Source of the DNA: Desulfobulbaceae bacterium
Lineage (GTDB): Bacteria; Desulfobacterota; Desulfobulbia; Desulfobulbales; SURF-16
Length of the DNA stretch: 8,553 bases
Assembly (NCBI GenBank): GCA_024763115.1
Contig: JANTGB010000077.1
Location: 1 to 8,553, forward strand
Direction of reading: 5' to 3'
The notes under the pieces are model-generated. The model saw nothing but the letters and a program-made list of their open reading frames with translations. It ran no database searches and had not been told where the DNA came from. The position numbers were made by a program, and so were the translations under genes. The number at the start of each line of letters is the position of its first letter. Position 1 is the first letter of the stretch. This document shows, piece after piece, positions 1 through 5,694 of this stretch.

Positions 1-1
1 C

Positions 2-37
2 GCCGACCTGATCACGAAAATCTACGGCACCCTGTAA
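2..37 (+). CDS. C-terminal tail of an unidentified upstream gene (5' end outside window)
   Basis: Reading from base 2, eleven codons stay open and end in TAA at 35-37, giving the tail ADLITKIYGTL. The codons look like ordinary coding sequence (gac ctg atc acg aaa atc tac ggc acc ctg). The GC-rich composition stops at the TAA and changes to AT-rich repeat-like DNA. The fragment is too short to assign to a family. If real, the gene is convergent with tilS. Its stop codon lies in the left arm of a hairpin (30-37 with 48-55). Confidence 0.4.
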   Translation, partial: ADLITKIYGTL

Positions 38-81
38 CCAGTTACAATTACAGGGGTTAGCGAAGTTATAGCGCTTACCCC
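30..81 (+). other. cluster of overlapping, mutually exclusive hairpins after the upstream stop codon
   Basis: Three stems can be read by eye. TGTAAC (33-38) pairs with GTTACA (41-46) around a 2-base loop. CCCTGTAA (30-37) pairs perfectly with TTACAGGG (48-55). GGGGTTAGCG (53-62) pairs with CGCTTACCCC (72-81) with one mismatch. The first two share bases and cannot form together, and the third competes with the second for 53-55. No T-run follows, so this is not a standard intrinsic terminator. It may protect the 3' end of the upstream transcript or be decayed repeat DNA. Confidence 0.35.
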
Positions 82-109
82 ATGAGTAGTTACGATTATT
101 TTAAACTTG

Positions 110-131
110 ACAGACTACCTCATAAGTCTGT
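110..131 (+). other. perfect 7-base-pair hairpin
   Basis: ACAGACT (110-116) is the exact reverse complement of AGTCTGT (125-131), with an 8-base loop. It lies in the convergent gap between the upstream gene and tilS. No T-run follows on either strand, so a terminator role is not supported. Confidence 0.3.
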
Positions 132-183
132 GAGCAGTTACCGTTCATCAATGCGTTTGGTGGAACGACTATGATGAAAAATA

Positions 184-236
184 TAAATGTTCGGATTGCG
201 CCTCGGAATGTGAAGTTATTTTTGAGTGAGCCCTAA
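184..236 (-). repeat. arm of the dispersed foldback repeat (copy A), overlapping the tilS stop codon
   Basis: Read on the minus strand from 236, this begins TTAGGGCTCACTCAAAAATA and matches the plus-strand copy starting at 8392 with 2 differences in the first 31 bases. The similarity continues through the GCGCAATC and GAACATTTA blocks to about 184, where it stops abruptly. Only one outer arm is present; the palindromic core seen in the other copies is missing. The terminal TAG (235-233) doubles as the tilS stop codon. The likely explanation is a solo end or a deletion remnant of a MITE-like element. Confidence 0.75.
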
Positions 237-1243
237 GTCAAATTTCCTCTTTGCGCCTTTCGTCCTTGAGGATAGGAAAAAAGAAGTTTTTTACCCTTTT
301 TCCCGCATCTTAAGCCCCCGGCAAAATGGAGCATGGCCCCTCCCCGACCAACCAGGGCCAGGTTGAGAAGCTGGTCGATTTTGCTAAAGGAGGGACGGGC
401 TTCCATTTTAATAAAAATCATTTCCAGAATACGTCTCTGGATGGCCCGGTGCATTTCCAGAAATTTAACAATATCCAGACTTATATTTATATTATCCCCA
501 TCTCCTGTCAGCTGTATTGTTTCAGACCAGGCTTTGCCGCTCAACCGGGACAGCAGTTTTTCCTCATCCGTCAGAATCATGGCAGTCCGCCTTAAGGTGC
601 GGCGGATATTGACATTGTAATTCTTAAGTTCCGGAAGCAGATCCAGCCTGATCCGGTTGCGTAGATAACGCCGATCGCGGTTGGAGCTGTCTTCCAGAAA
701 CTGGATATTCCTGTCCTCCAGATAGGTAAGCAGGTCATGTTTGGCCGTGGTCAGCAGGGGACGGATTATCCGGTTATTGCGAATAAAATTCATCCCGGAG
801 AGGCCGCAGCGACCAGTGCCGCGAATCAGGCGCAGCAGCAGCTCTTCGGCCTGATCATCGGCGGTATGGGCTACGGCGATTTTTTTAGCCTGAAATTTTG
901 CCGCAATTTTTTCCAGGAAGGCATAACGAAGTTCCCTGGCCGCCTGCTCTATGGACATCTTTTTTTCTTTGGCAAATTCTTTTACCCTGACCCGGCCTAT
1001 TTCCGAGGGAATTATCAGTTTTTTCGCCTGCTGCCGGACAAGTATTCTCTCCTGGCCTGTTTCATAGGGACGTAAGCCATGATCTACATAAACGGCAACC
1101 AATTTATGGTCAAGCGCGGCCAGGACATGAAGCAGCGCAAGGGAATCCGGCCCCCCGGAAATACCCGCAACCACGACCTCGCCGGGGGCAATTAACTTTT
1201 CCCTCTTAAGAAGTTTTGCTATTTTTTTTTCCAGAGAATGCAT
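233..1243 (-). CDS. tilS: tRNA(Ile)-lysidine synthetase TilS
   Basis: TilS ligates lysine to C34 of the CAU-anticodon tRNA-Ile using ATP. This lets the tRNA read AUA codons and be charged with isoleucine. The 336-residue protein has the N-type ATP pyrophosphatase loop SGGPDS at residues 29-34, VDHGLRP at 53-59, the family signature HTADDQAEELLLRLIRGTG at 126-144, and EDSSN at 184-188 followed by YLRNRIR. The later part (about 210-325) looks like the substrate-binding domain and ends near LHFAGGLRCGKKGKKLLFS. The extra C-terminal domain of longer homologues such as that of E. coli (about 430 residues) is absent. The ATG at 1243 has no clear Shine-Dalgarno upstream. Codons 5-8 contain a run of nine A. 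The stop lies in repeat copy A, so the last residues may be affected by that insertion. The gene stands alone, divergent from galU. Family assignment is firm. Confidence 0.96.
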   Translation of the reverse strand: MHSLEKKIAKLLKREKLIAPGEVVVAGISGGPDSLALLHVLAALDHKLVAVYVDHGLRPYETGQERILVRQQAKKLIIPSEIGRVRVKEFAKEKKMSIEQAARELRYAFLEKIAAKFQAKKIAVAHTADDQAEELLLRLIRGTGRCGLSGMNFIRNNRIIRPLLTTAKHDLLTYLEDRNIQFLEDSSNRDRRYLRNRIRLDLLPELKNYNVNIRRTLRRTAMILTDEEKLLSRLSGKAWSETIQLTGDGDNINISLDIVKFLEMHRAIQRRILEMIFIKMEARPSFSKIDQLLNLALVGRGGAMLHFAGGLRCGKKGKKLLFSYPQGRKAQRGNLT

Positions 1244-1272
1244 TGGGAAATTGACAAGTTACTGTAGTTAAG

Positions 1273-1301
1273 ATTATCCTAAGGGCTCATTCAAAAATAA
1301 A
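1273..1301 (-). promoter_or_regulatory. possible tilS promoter overlapping the repeat end
   Basis: On the minus strand GATAAT (1278-1273) is one base from the -10 consensus. It is preceded, after 17 bases, by a weak -35-like TTTATT (1301-1296). Transcription would start about 22 bases before the tilS ATG. The -35 and spacer lie inside the repeat end that begins at 1280, so the element would supply most of the promoter. The -35 match is poor and this is a by-eye guess. Confidence 0.25.
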
Positions 1302-1390
1302 TTCGCAGAGATATGAGGTGTAAGGTGGGCATTTAGGCGCTTACGACCATTGTCTAAACAATTTTTTGTTTTGATTTTTGGTAACTTCTC

Positions 1391-1464
1391 CATATGTGGT
1401 GGTGGCACCCAACCGTATGTCTGCTAAAATGCAGATTCAACTGCCCCGAAGGGGCCTCTTTTTT
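1391..1464 (+). ncRNA. candidate small RNA: three consecutive hairpins ending in a terminator
   Basis: Hairpin 1 is CATAT (1391-1395) with GTATG (1415-1419), enclosing GGTGG against CCAACC. Hairpin 2 is TCTGC (1420-1424) with GCAGA (1431-1435) around TAAAAT. Hairpin 3 is GCCCC (1443-1447) with GGGGC (1451-1455) around GAA, followed by CTC and six T. No gene lies upstream on this strand, so the terminator is an orphan unless something is transcribed from this gap. It could be an independent small RNA or an attenuated leader of galU, whose start is about 270 bases downstream. A promoter upstream is not clear. I do not recognise an RNA family. Confidence 0.35.
1443..1464 (+). terminator. intrinsic terminator, plus strand
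   Basis: The GC-only stem GCCCC/GGGGC with a GAA loop spans 1443-1455 and is followed by CTC and then TTTTTT at 1459-1464. The T-run is only on the plus side, so it acts rightward. It is not placed to end tilS, which is on the other strand, nor any other visible gene. Confidence 0.6.
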
Positions 1465-1680
1465 CAAGCCGAGTCTTGGAAAAAGCGTAGGCGCTTAAGC
1501 GCCTAAAGATTCTAAGTCCACTTCCACTTTAGTGGGTTAGAGAAGTTATCTGATTGCATGCAGACGCAGGCATAGCTTATTAAGCTACGTTCCAAGATTG
1601 CATAATTAAAAATCGCTTTTCTAAATGTTCAGACTTACGTATAACTAATACGCTGCCCCTGCCCAGTGAGTAGTTACCTC

Positions 1681-1707
1681 TTGCAAACAACTGTAACCCG
1701 ATATTAT
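1681..1707 (+). promoter_or_regulatory. possible galU promoter
   Basis: TTGCAA (1681-1686) and TATTAT (1702-1707) resemble -35 and -10 boxes. The -10 differs from consensus at one base, but the 15-base spacer is short. A start near 1714 would leave a leader of about 22 bases, with a weak purine-rich ribosome site AGAGA (1723-1727) 8 bases before the ATG at 1736. Confidence 0.3.
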
Positions 1708-1735
1708 TTCAAAATCCAGCAAAGAGACCAATGTT

Positions 1736-2605
1736 ATGAAAATCCGTAAAGCTGTTATTCCGGTTGCCGGCCTGGGAACCCGCTTCCTTCCTGCCAGCAA
1801 GGCCATTCCCAAAGAAATGCTGACCATTGTCGACCGCCCCACCATTCAATATATTGTTGAAGAGGTCGTAGCCTCGGGCATTGAACAGGTGATTCTGATT
1901 ACCAGCGAGGGCAAGGCAGCCATTGAAAACCATTTTGATTATAATTTTCATCTTGACAAAATTCTGATTGAAAAGAAGAAAACCAAGCTGGCCGAAGAGA
2001 TGCGACACATCTCCAACCTGATTGATATTGTTTCCGTGCGCCAGAAAAAACCCCTGGGCCTGGGGCATGCCATCTGGATGGCCCGGCATGTGGTTGGAAA
2101 TGAACCCTTTCTGGTACTGTTGGGTGATGACCTGGTATTAAGTGAACAACCTTGCTGCAAGCAGATGATTAATCTTTACCGTGAAGTTCAGGAATCCATT
2201 GTTGCCATTCAACAGGTTCCATTGGATCAGACCTATCAATACGGTATTGTCGAGGGCAGAAAAGTGCGGGACAGGGTAATCAAGGTTGACCGTATGGTCG
2301 AAAAACCAGCGCCAGGCACCACCAGATCCGACATGGCCATTATCGGCCGTTACATCCTGCAACCAGATATATTTAACATTCTCGAAACAACTACGCCCGG
2401 ACACGGCGGTGAAATCCAACTAACCGACGCCCTGCTTGCCCTGTCCAACAAACGGGGCATGTATGCCTACCAGTTTGACGGCACTCGTTTTGACGCAGGA
2501 GACAAAATCGGCTATCTGAAAGCCGTTATCGCCTTCGCTCTTCGTCATCCTGATATCTGCGTTGATTTCAGTGATTACTTAAAGGATGTTGCCGGCCAGT
2601 TATAA
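1736..2605 (+). CDS. galU: UTP--glucose-1-phosphate uridylyltransferase GalU
   Basis: GalU makes UDP-glucose from UTP and glucose-1-phosphate in the cytoplasm, feeding polysaccharide, LPS and glycogen-type pathways. The 289-residue protein opens with the nucleotidyltransferase signature GLGTRFLPASKAIPKEML at residues 12-29, with its glycine-rich loop, Arg and catalytic Lys. It then shows QKKPLGLGHAI at 103-113, the metal-site segment VLLGDDL at 127-133, VEKP near 188, GGEIQLTDAL, and FDAGDKIGYLKA near the end. Bacterial GalU has FDCGSKLGYLEA at this last position. Length and motif order are normal for the family. An out-of-frame ATG at 1731 lies 5 bases before the chosen start; only 1736 gives the conserved N terminus. 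It is the first gene of the rightward cluster, 35 bases before priA, and is probably co-transcribed with it. Confidence 0.96.
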   Translation: MKIRKAVIPVAGLGTRFLPASKAIPKEMLTIVDRPTIQYIVEEVVASGIEQVILITSEGKAAIENHFDYNFHLDKILIEKKKTKLAEEMRHISNLIDIVSVRQKKPLGLGHAIWMARHVVGNEPFLVLLGDDLVLSEQPCCKQMINLYREVQESIVAIQQVPLDQTYQYGIVEGRKVRDRVIKVDRMVEKPAPGTTRSDMAIIGRYILQPDIFNILETTTPGHGGEIQLTDALLALSNKRGMYAYQFDGTRFDAGDKIGYLKAVIAFALRHPDICVDFSDYLKDVAGQL

Positions 2606-2640
2606 TGTGGCTCAAGTCAGGTTCGAGGTGCAGTTAAAAT

Positions 2641-5073
2641 ATGGGTCTTTTCCTGGAAATTGCGGTTGCCGCTCCCATCAACCATACCCTGACCTATTCT
2701 TATGACGGCAGGCGTCGTCTCCAGCCCGGACTGCGCCTGCTGGTTCCACTCGGCCCTCGCCGGTTAACAGGATATCTCCTGGATATTTCAGAAAAAAAAC
2801 CGCAAGGTGATTATCCGATCAAGGCAATTACCGATATTCTTGATCAAACTCCGGTTTTCCCGGCCAATATGATTTCCTTTTATCGCTGGATTGCTGATTA
2901 TTATCATTATCCCCTTGGCGAGGTGATAAAGGGAGCCCTGCCCGGTGGGCTTGCCTGCCGGAGCGGCCGGGAAATTTTATTGACGACCAGGGGAGAAAAA
3001 AAAATTATCCCCTCCGGCGAAGACCAGAAAAAAAAATGGCTGCTTACCCTTTGCCGAAATAAAAAACTCCCGCCCCGGACTGTAGGAAAACTGTGGCGCG
3101 GCAGAAACAGGAGAATATTGCTTAAGTGGCAGGAACAGGGCTTGATTACCATTAACGAGGTAATAATCGGCCCGACCTGCAAAGCAAAAACTGAAATCTG
3201 CGTGGGCCCGGTAGAGGGAAAAACAGCTGATAACCTGAAAAAAAGTGAACAGAAAACCTTAAACCTTTTGACCGGGTTACTGAGTGATGACCGGAAAACC
3301 ATTCCCCGCCGGGACATAACCCGCCGCTATTCAGGCGCAGGTAAGGCCTTGAAAAGTCTGGCCGCCAAAAAAATTATTTTTTTTGAAGAAAAAGAAGTCT
3401 ACCGCGATCCCTTTGGCGAACGCCCCCCGGCCTTTGCCGAGCCGAATGTCCTCAGCTGCGGGCAAAAGAAAGCGCTTGCGGAAATTCTCCCGGCCATAAA
3501 GGCGAAAAAGTTTAAACCATTTCTCCTGCACGGTATTACCGGCAGTGGTAAAACCGAAGTTTATCTACGCGGGGCCCAAACGGCTCTGAAGATGGGCCGG
3601 ACAGTGCTGGTAATGGTACCTGAAATTGCTTTGGCTGCGCAAATTGAGGGTCATTTCTTTTCCCGCTTCGGTTCTCTTGTCGCAGTACTGCACAGCGGAC
3701 TTTCCAAAGGCGAACGTTTTGATCAATGGCAGCGGATCCTGCGGGGCCGGGCCCGGGTAGTAATCGGCGCCCGTTCCGCTATTTTCGCCCCTCTTGCCGA
3801 CCCCGGCCTTATTATTGTTGATGAGGAACATGATCCTGCCTACAAACAGGAGGATTTGTTGCGCTACCAGGCCCGGGACCTCGCCATTCTCCGGGCCAGT
3901 CAGCAGCATTGCCCGGTTATCCTCGGTTCCGCCACCCCCTCTCTGGTCTCCTACCATAATGCCGGGCAGGGAAAATATCAGCTGTTAAACATGAAAAAAC
4001 GTATCCATGACCGGCCTTTGCCCAAGGTGGAAATTATTAATCTCCGGAAACAGCCTCCGGTTAATGGTCGACCACCTCTTTTTTCCCCGCAATTGATCAG
4101 GGCATTGACTGATAATCTTAAGCAGCATAACCAGAGTATGCTTTTTCTTAATCGCCGGGGATTTGCCAATCTGGTTATCTGCCGGGACTGCGGCCATGTT
4201 GTCCAGTGCCGCAACTGCCGAGTCTCCCTGACCATGCATAAAAAAACAGCCGCCCTAATCTGCCATTACTGCGGTTACACAATAAAAAGCGCTGTTGTCT
4301 GCCCCAATTGCCGATCCGGTCGTATAAATGAAGTCGGCTTCGGCACTGAACGGGTGGAAATTGAGCTGAAGAAACTTTTTCCCCAGGCAAGAATAGGCCG
4401 TCTTGATCGAGATACCACGACAAAAAGAGCAGATTTTATCAAAATTTTAAAAGAGGTCAGGGAAGGCAGGATCGATATACTTGTCGGTACCCAGATGATT
4501 ACCAAGGGCCATCATTTCCCCAATATGACCCTGGTGGGGATAATATGGGCTGACGGCGGCCTGGGCATGCCTGATTTCCGGGCCGGAGAAAGAACATTTC
4601 AACTCCTTTCCCAGGTCAGCGGCCGGGCAGGACGGGGAGAGAAAGAAGGCAGGGTAATTGTTCAGACCCATCAACCGGATCATTACAGTATCACCACGGC
4701 CGGAGATCATGATTATCAGGAGTTTTTTTCCAGGGAACTCTCCTTGCGAGCCTCTTTAAACTTTCCCCCTTACGGCCGCCTGATTAATATTAAATTCAGC
4801 GGTAAAAATGAAGATCTGGTAAAAAAAAGTGCCTTGGAGTTATATGAGAAAATCAAAGAAATAAGCCGGGTAAGAAAAGTTTCACTTCTGGGCCCTGCTC
4901 CGGCTCCTCTGGCCCGGATTCGCAGGCAATACCGCTGGCAGCTGCTGCTCAAGGGAAACACTATTAATAGCCTGCATGAAGTGGCGATTTTCAGCCGGGA
5001 ACATCCGCCTGCCCCGGTTCGGGCGGGCAAGGTTAAACTTTTTATCGATGTAGACCCGGAAAATATGTTATAA
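2641..5073 (+). CDS. priA: primosomal protein N' (replication restart helicase PriA)
   Basis: PriA is the 3'-to-5' superfamily 2 helicase that recognises abandoned replication forks and starts reloading of the replicative helicase. The 810-residue protein has an N-terminal 3'-DNA-binding domain (about 1-105) and a winged-helix region. The helicase core has Walker A GITGSGKT at 298-305, Walker B DEEHD at 394-398, GSATPS near 430, GTQMITKG at 616-623 and QVSGRAGRG at 658-666. The zinc-binding insert is intact, with eight cysteines at 514, 517, 523, 526, 541, 544, 554 and 557. It is longer than E. coli PriA (732); the extra length lies mainly before the Walker A motif, in a lysine-rich stretch at about 105-270. 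A GAGGTG site (2625-2630) precedes the ATG by 10 bases. Several A8-A9 runs lie within the first 400 bases of the gene, yet the frame is open throughout. Confidence 0.97.
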   Translation: MGLFLEIAVAAPINHTLTYSYDGRRRLQPGLRLLVPLGPRRLTGYLLDISEKKPQGDYPIKAITDILDQTPVFPANMISFYRWIADYYHYPLGEVIKGALPGGLACRSGREILLTTRGEKKIIPSGEDQKKKWLLTLCRNKKLPPRTVGKLWRGRNRRILLKWQEQGLITINEVIIGPTCKAKTEICVGPVEGKTADNLKKSEQKTLNLLTGLLSDDRKTIPRRDITRRYSGAGKALKSLAAKKIIFFEEKEVYRDPFGERPPAFAEPNVLSCGQKKALAEILPAIKAKKFKPFLLHGITGSGKTEVYLRGAQTALKMGRTVLVMVPEIALAAQIEGHFFSRFGSLVAVLHSGLSKGERFDQWQRILRGRARVVIGARSAIFAPLADPGLIIVDEEHDPAYKQEDLLRYQARDLAILRASQQHCPVILGSATPSLVSYHNAGQGKYQLLNMKKRIHDRPLPKVEIINLRKQPPVNGRPPLFSPQLIRALTDNLKQHNQSMLFLNRRGFANLVICRDCGHVVQCRNCRVSLTMHKKTAALICHYCGYTIKSAVVCPNCRSGRINEVGFGTERVEIELKKLFPQARIGRLDRDTTTKRADFIKILKEVREGRIDILVGTQMITKGHHFPNMTLVGIIWADGGLGMPDFRAGERTFQLLSQVSGRAGRGEKEGRVIVQTHQPDHYSITTAGDHDYQEFFSRELSLRASLNFPPYGRLINIKFSGKNEDLVKKSALELYEKIKEISRVRKVSLLGPAPAPLARIRRQYRWQLLLKGNTINSLHEVAIFSREHPPAPVRAGKVKLFIDVDPENML

Positions 5074-5076
5074 AAT

Positions 5077-5156
5077 GGTTCAGGGGTTCAGGGGTTCAGA
5101 GGTTCAGGGGTTCAAAGGTTAAGGGGTTCAAAGGTTAAGGGGTTCAAAGGTTAAGG
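5077..5156 (+). repeat. ten tandem copies of an 8-base unit (GGTTCAGG type) between priA and def
   Basis: Ten exact-length octamers run without a break: GGTTCAGG, GGTTCAGG, GGTTCAGA, GGTTCAGG, GGTTCAAA, GGTTAAGG, GGTTCAAA, GGTTAAGG, GGTTCAAA, GGTTAAGG. The last six form a higher-order 16-base unit, GGTTCAAAGGTTAAGG, present three times without error (5109-5156). The array starts 3 bases after the priA stop and ends 7 bases before the def start. Perfect identity of the 16-base units suggests recent expansion by slippage. Confidence 0.95.
5153..5156 (+). promoter_or_regulatory. def ribosome-binding site supplied by the tandem repeat
   Basis: AAGG in the last octamer lies 7 bases before the def ATG at 5164 and is the only purine-rich site at usable spacing. 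The same AAGG occurs every 16 bases upstream in the array, at distances too great to serve this start. Confidence 0.5.
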
Positions 5157-5163
5157 TTTTATA

Positions 5164-5694
5164 ATGGCTATTCAAGAAATTTTTAAATACCCAAGTCCCA
5201 TACTGCGCAAAAAAGCAGCGAATGTCAGCCGGTTTAACGAAGAATTGCAGCAGCTGATACAGGATATGGCAGACACCATGTATGAAGCACCCGGGGTGGG
5301 TTTAGCCGCTCCTCAGATTGGAATCTCCCGGCGCGTGGTGGTTATTGACATAACGCCCAAGGAAGAAGATAATAAACTTATCGTTCTGATAAACCCGGAA
5401 ATAATTTCTGGAGAAGGCAGCCAGGTTGATGAGGAAGGATGCCTAAGCGTGGTTGATCTGACAGCCAAGGTTAAACGGTTTGATCAAATTACGGTCAAGG
5501 CCCATGACATTAATGGAAAGTTACACGAGTTTGAAGCTGAAGAGTGGTTTGCCAGAGTCATTCAGCATGAAATCGATCATTTAAACGGTACCCTCTTTCT
5601 TGATCATTTAAGCAGCCTGAAGCGGGCCCTTTATAAGAAAAAACGAAAAAAGCAGCTTATGCGGGAAAAAGAAGAAGCGGAAAAAAATGACTAA
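5164..5694 (+). CDS. def: peptide deformylase
   Basis: Peptide deformylase removes the formyl group from the N-terminal methionine of new proteins using a metal ion, usually iron. All three family motifs are present in the 176-residue protein: GVGLAAPQ at 44-51, EGCLS at 91-95 with metal ligand Cys93, and HEIDH at 135-139 with ligands His135 and His139 and catalytic Glu136. The N terminus AIQEIFKYPSPILR is typical of the family, supporting the ATG at 5164. The C-terminal tail (about 153-176) is very rich in Lys and Glu. The end overlaps the fmt start by 8 bases, so the enzymes that add and remove the formyl group are translationally coupled, a common bacterial pairing. Confidence 0.97.
   Translation: MAIQEIFKYPSPILRKKAANVSRFNEELQQLIQDMADTMYEAPGVGLAAPQIGISRRVVVIDITPKEEDNKLIVLINPEIISGEGSQVDEEGCLSVVDLTAKVKRFDQITVKAHDINGKLHEFEAEEWFARVIQHEIDHLNGTLFLDHLSSLKRALYKKKRKKQLMREKEEAEKND

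Larger units (their letters stand above)
1332..1507. mobile_element. 176-base segment with perfect 12-base inverted ends nested in the foldback repeat
   Basis: TTTAGGCGCTTA (1332-1343) is the exact reverse complement of TAAGCGCCTAAA (1496-1507). The right end is also part of a perfect 18-base palindrome, TAGGCGCTTAAGCGCCTA (1488-1505). The segment sits where the host repeat is interrupted, and TTAG occurs at both junctions (1333-1336 and 1537-1540), as a 4-base target duplication would. Bases 1508-1536 lie outside the inverted ends but inside the TTAG pair, so the exact boundaries are ambiguous. No protein is encoded. A small non-autonomous element is one reading; chance symmetry plus recombination is another. 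Confidence 0.4.
1280..1650 (-). repeat. interrupted copy (C+D) of the dispersed foldback repeat
   Basis: The outer end TAAGGGCTCATTCAAAAATA begins at 1280. It is followed by GAGGTGTAAGGTGGGCATTTAG (1315-1336), which matches the right arm of the copy at 8391 read in reverse. The core resumes at TTAGAGAAG (1537-1545) and includes the apical palindrome TAGCTTA (1573-1579) with TAAGCTA (1581-1587). It then continues through GATTGCATAATT and CGCTTTTCTAAATGTTCAGA (1614-1633), the reverse complement of the left arm at 8434-8453. The far end past about 1633 is degenerate and lacks a recognisable terminal motif. About 200 bases are inserted after base 1336. Confidence 0.7.
1244..1735. other. 492-base gene-free divergent region between tilS and galU
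   Basis: No convincing coding sequence exists on either strand. In order it holds: the tilS leader (1244-1279), the outer arm of a foldback repeat (1280-1336), a segment with three hairpins and a terminator (about 1337-1536), the palindromic core and second arm of the repeat (about 1537-1650), and the galU leader with a possible promoter (about 1651-1735). Almost all of it is therefore explained by repeat DNA and candidate RNA structure. Confidence 0.7.

Noticed and set aside
60..69. GCGAAGTTAT shared with the complement of copy B, considered as another repeat copy
   Set aside because: The match is only ten bases and the flanks do not align.
737..1075. Plus-strand open frame of 112 codons inside tilS
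   Set aside because: It is the complement of a strongly conserved TilS region and has no recognisable family motif or ribosome site.
1349..1362. Weak stem ATTGT/ACAAT followed by T-rich sequence, considered as a terminator
   Set aside because: The stem is only about five pairs, almost all A-T, and the T-rich context explains it.
1380..1464. Considered a tRNA, 6S RNA or known riboswitch in the hairpin region
   Set aside because: There is no cloverleaf, anticodon or CCA arm, and no riboswitch core I recognise.
1465..1478. CAAG/CTTG stem after the terminator
   Set aside because: Four pairs is too short to support a structure.
1709..2089. Minus-strand open frame opposite galU
   Set aside because: It lies over the conserved GalU N terminus and its translation looks like a shadow, with no independent support.
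5077..5156. Tandem array considered as a CRISPR
   Set aside because: Units are 8 bases with no spacers and no cas gene nearby; it is a simple tandem repeat.
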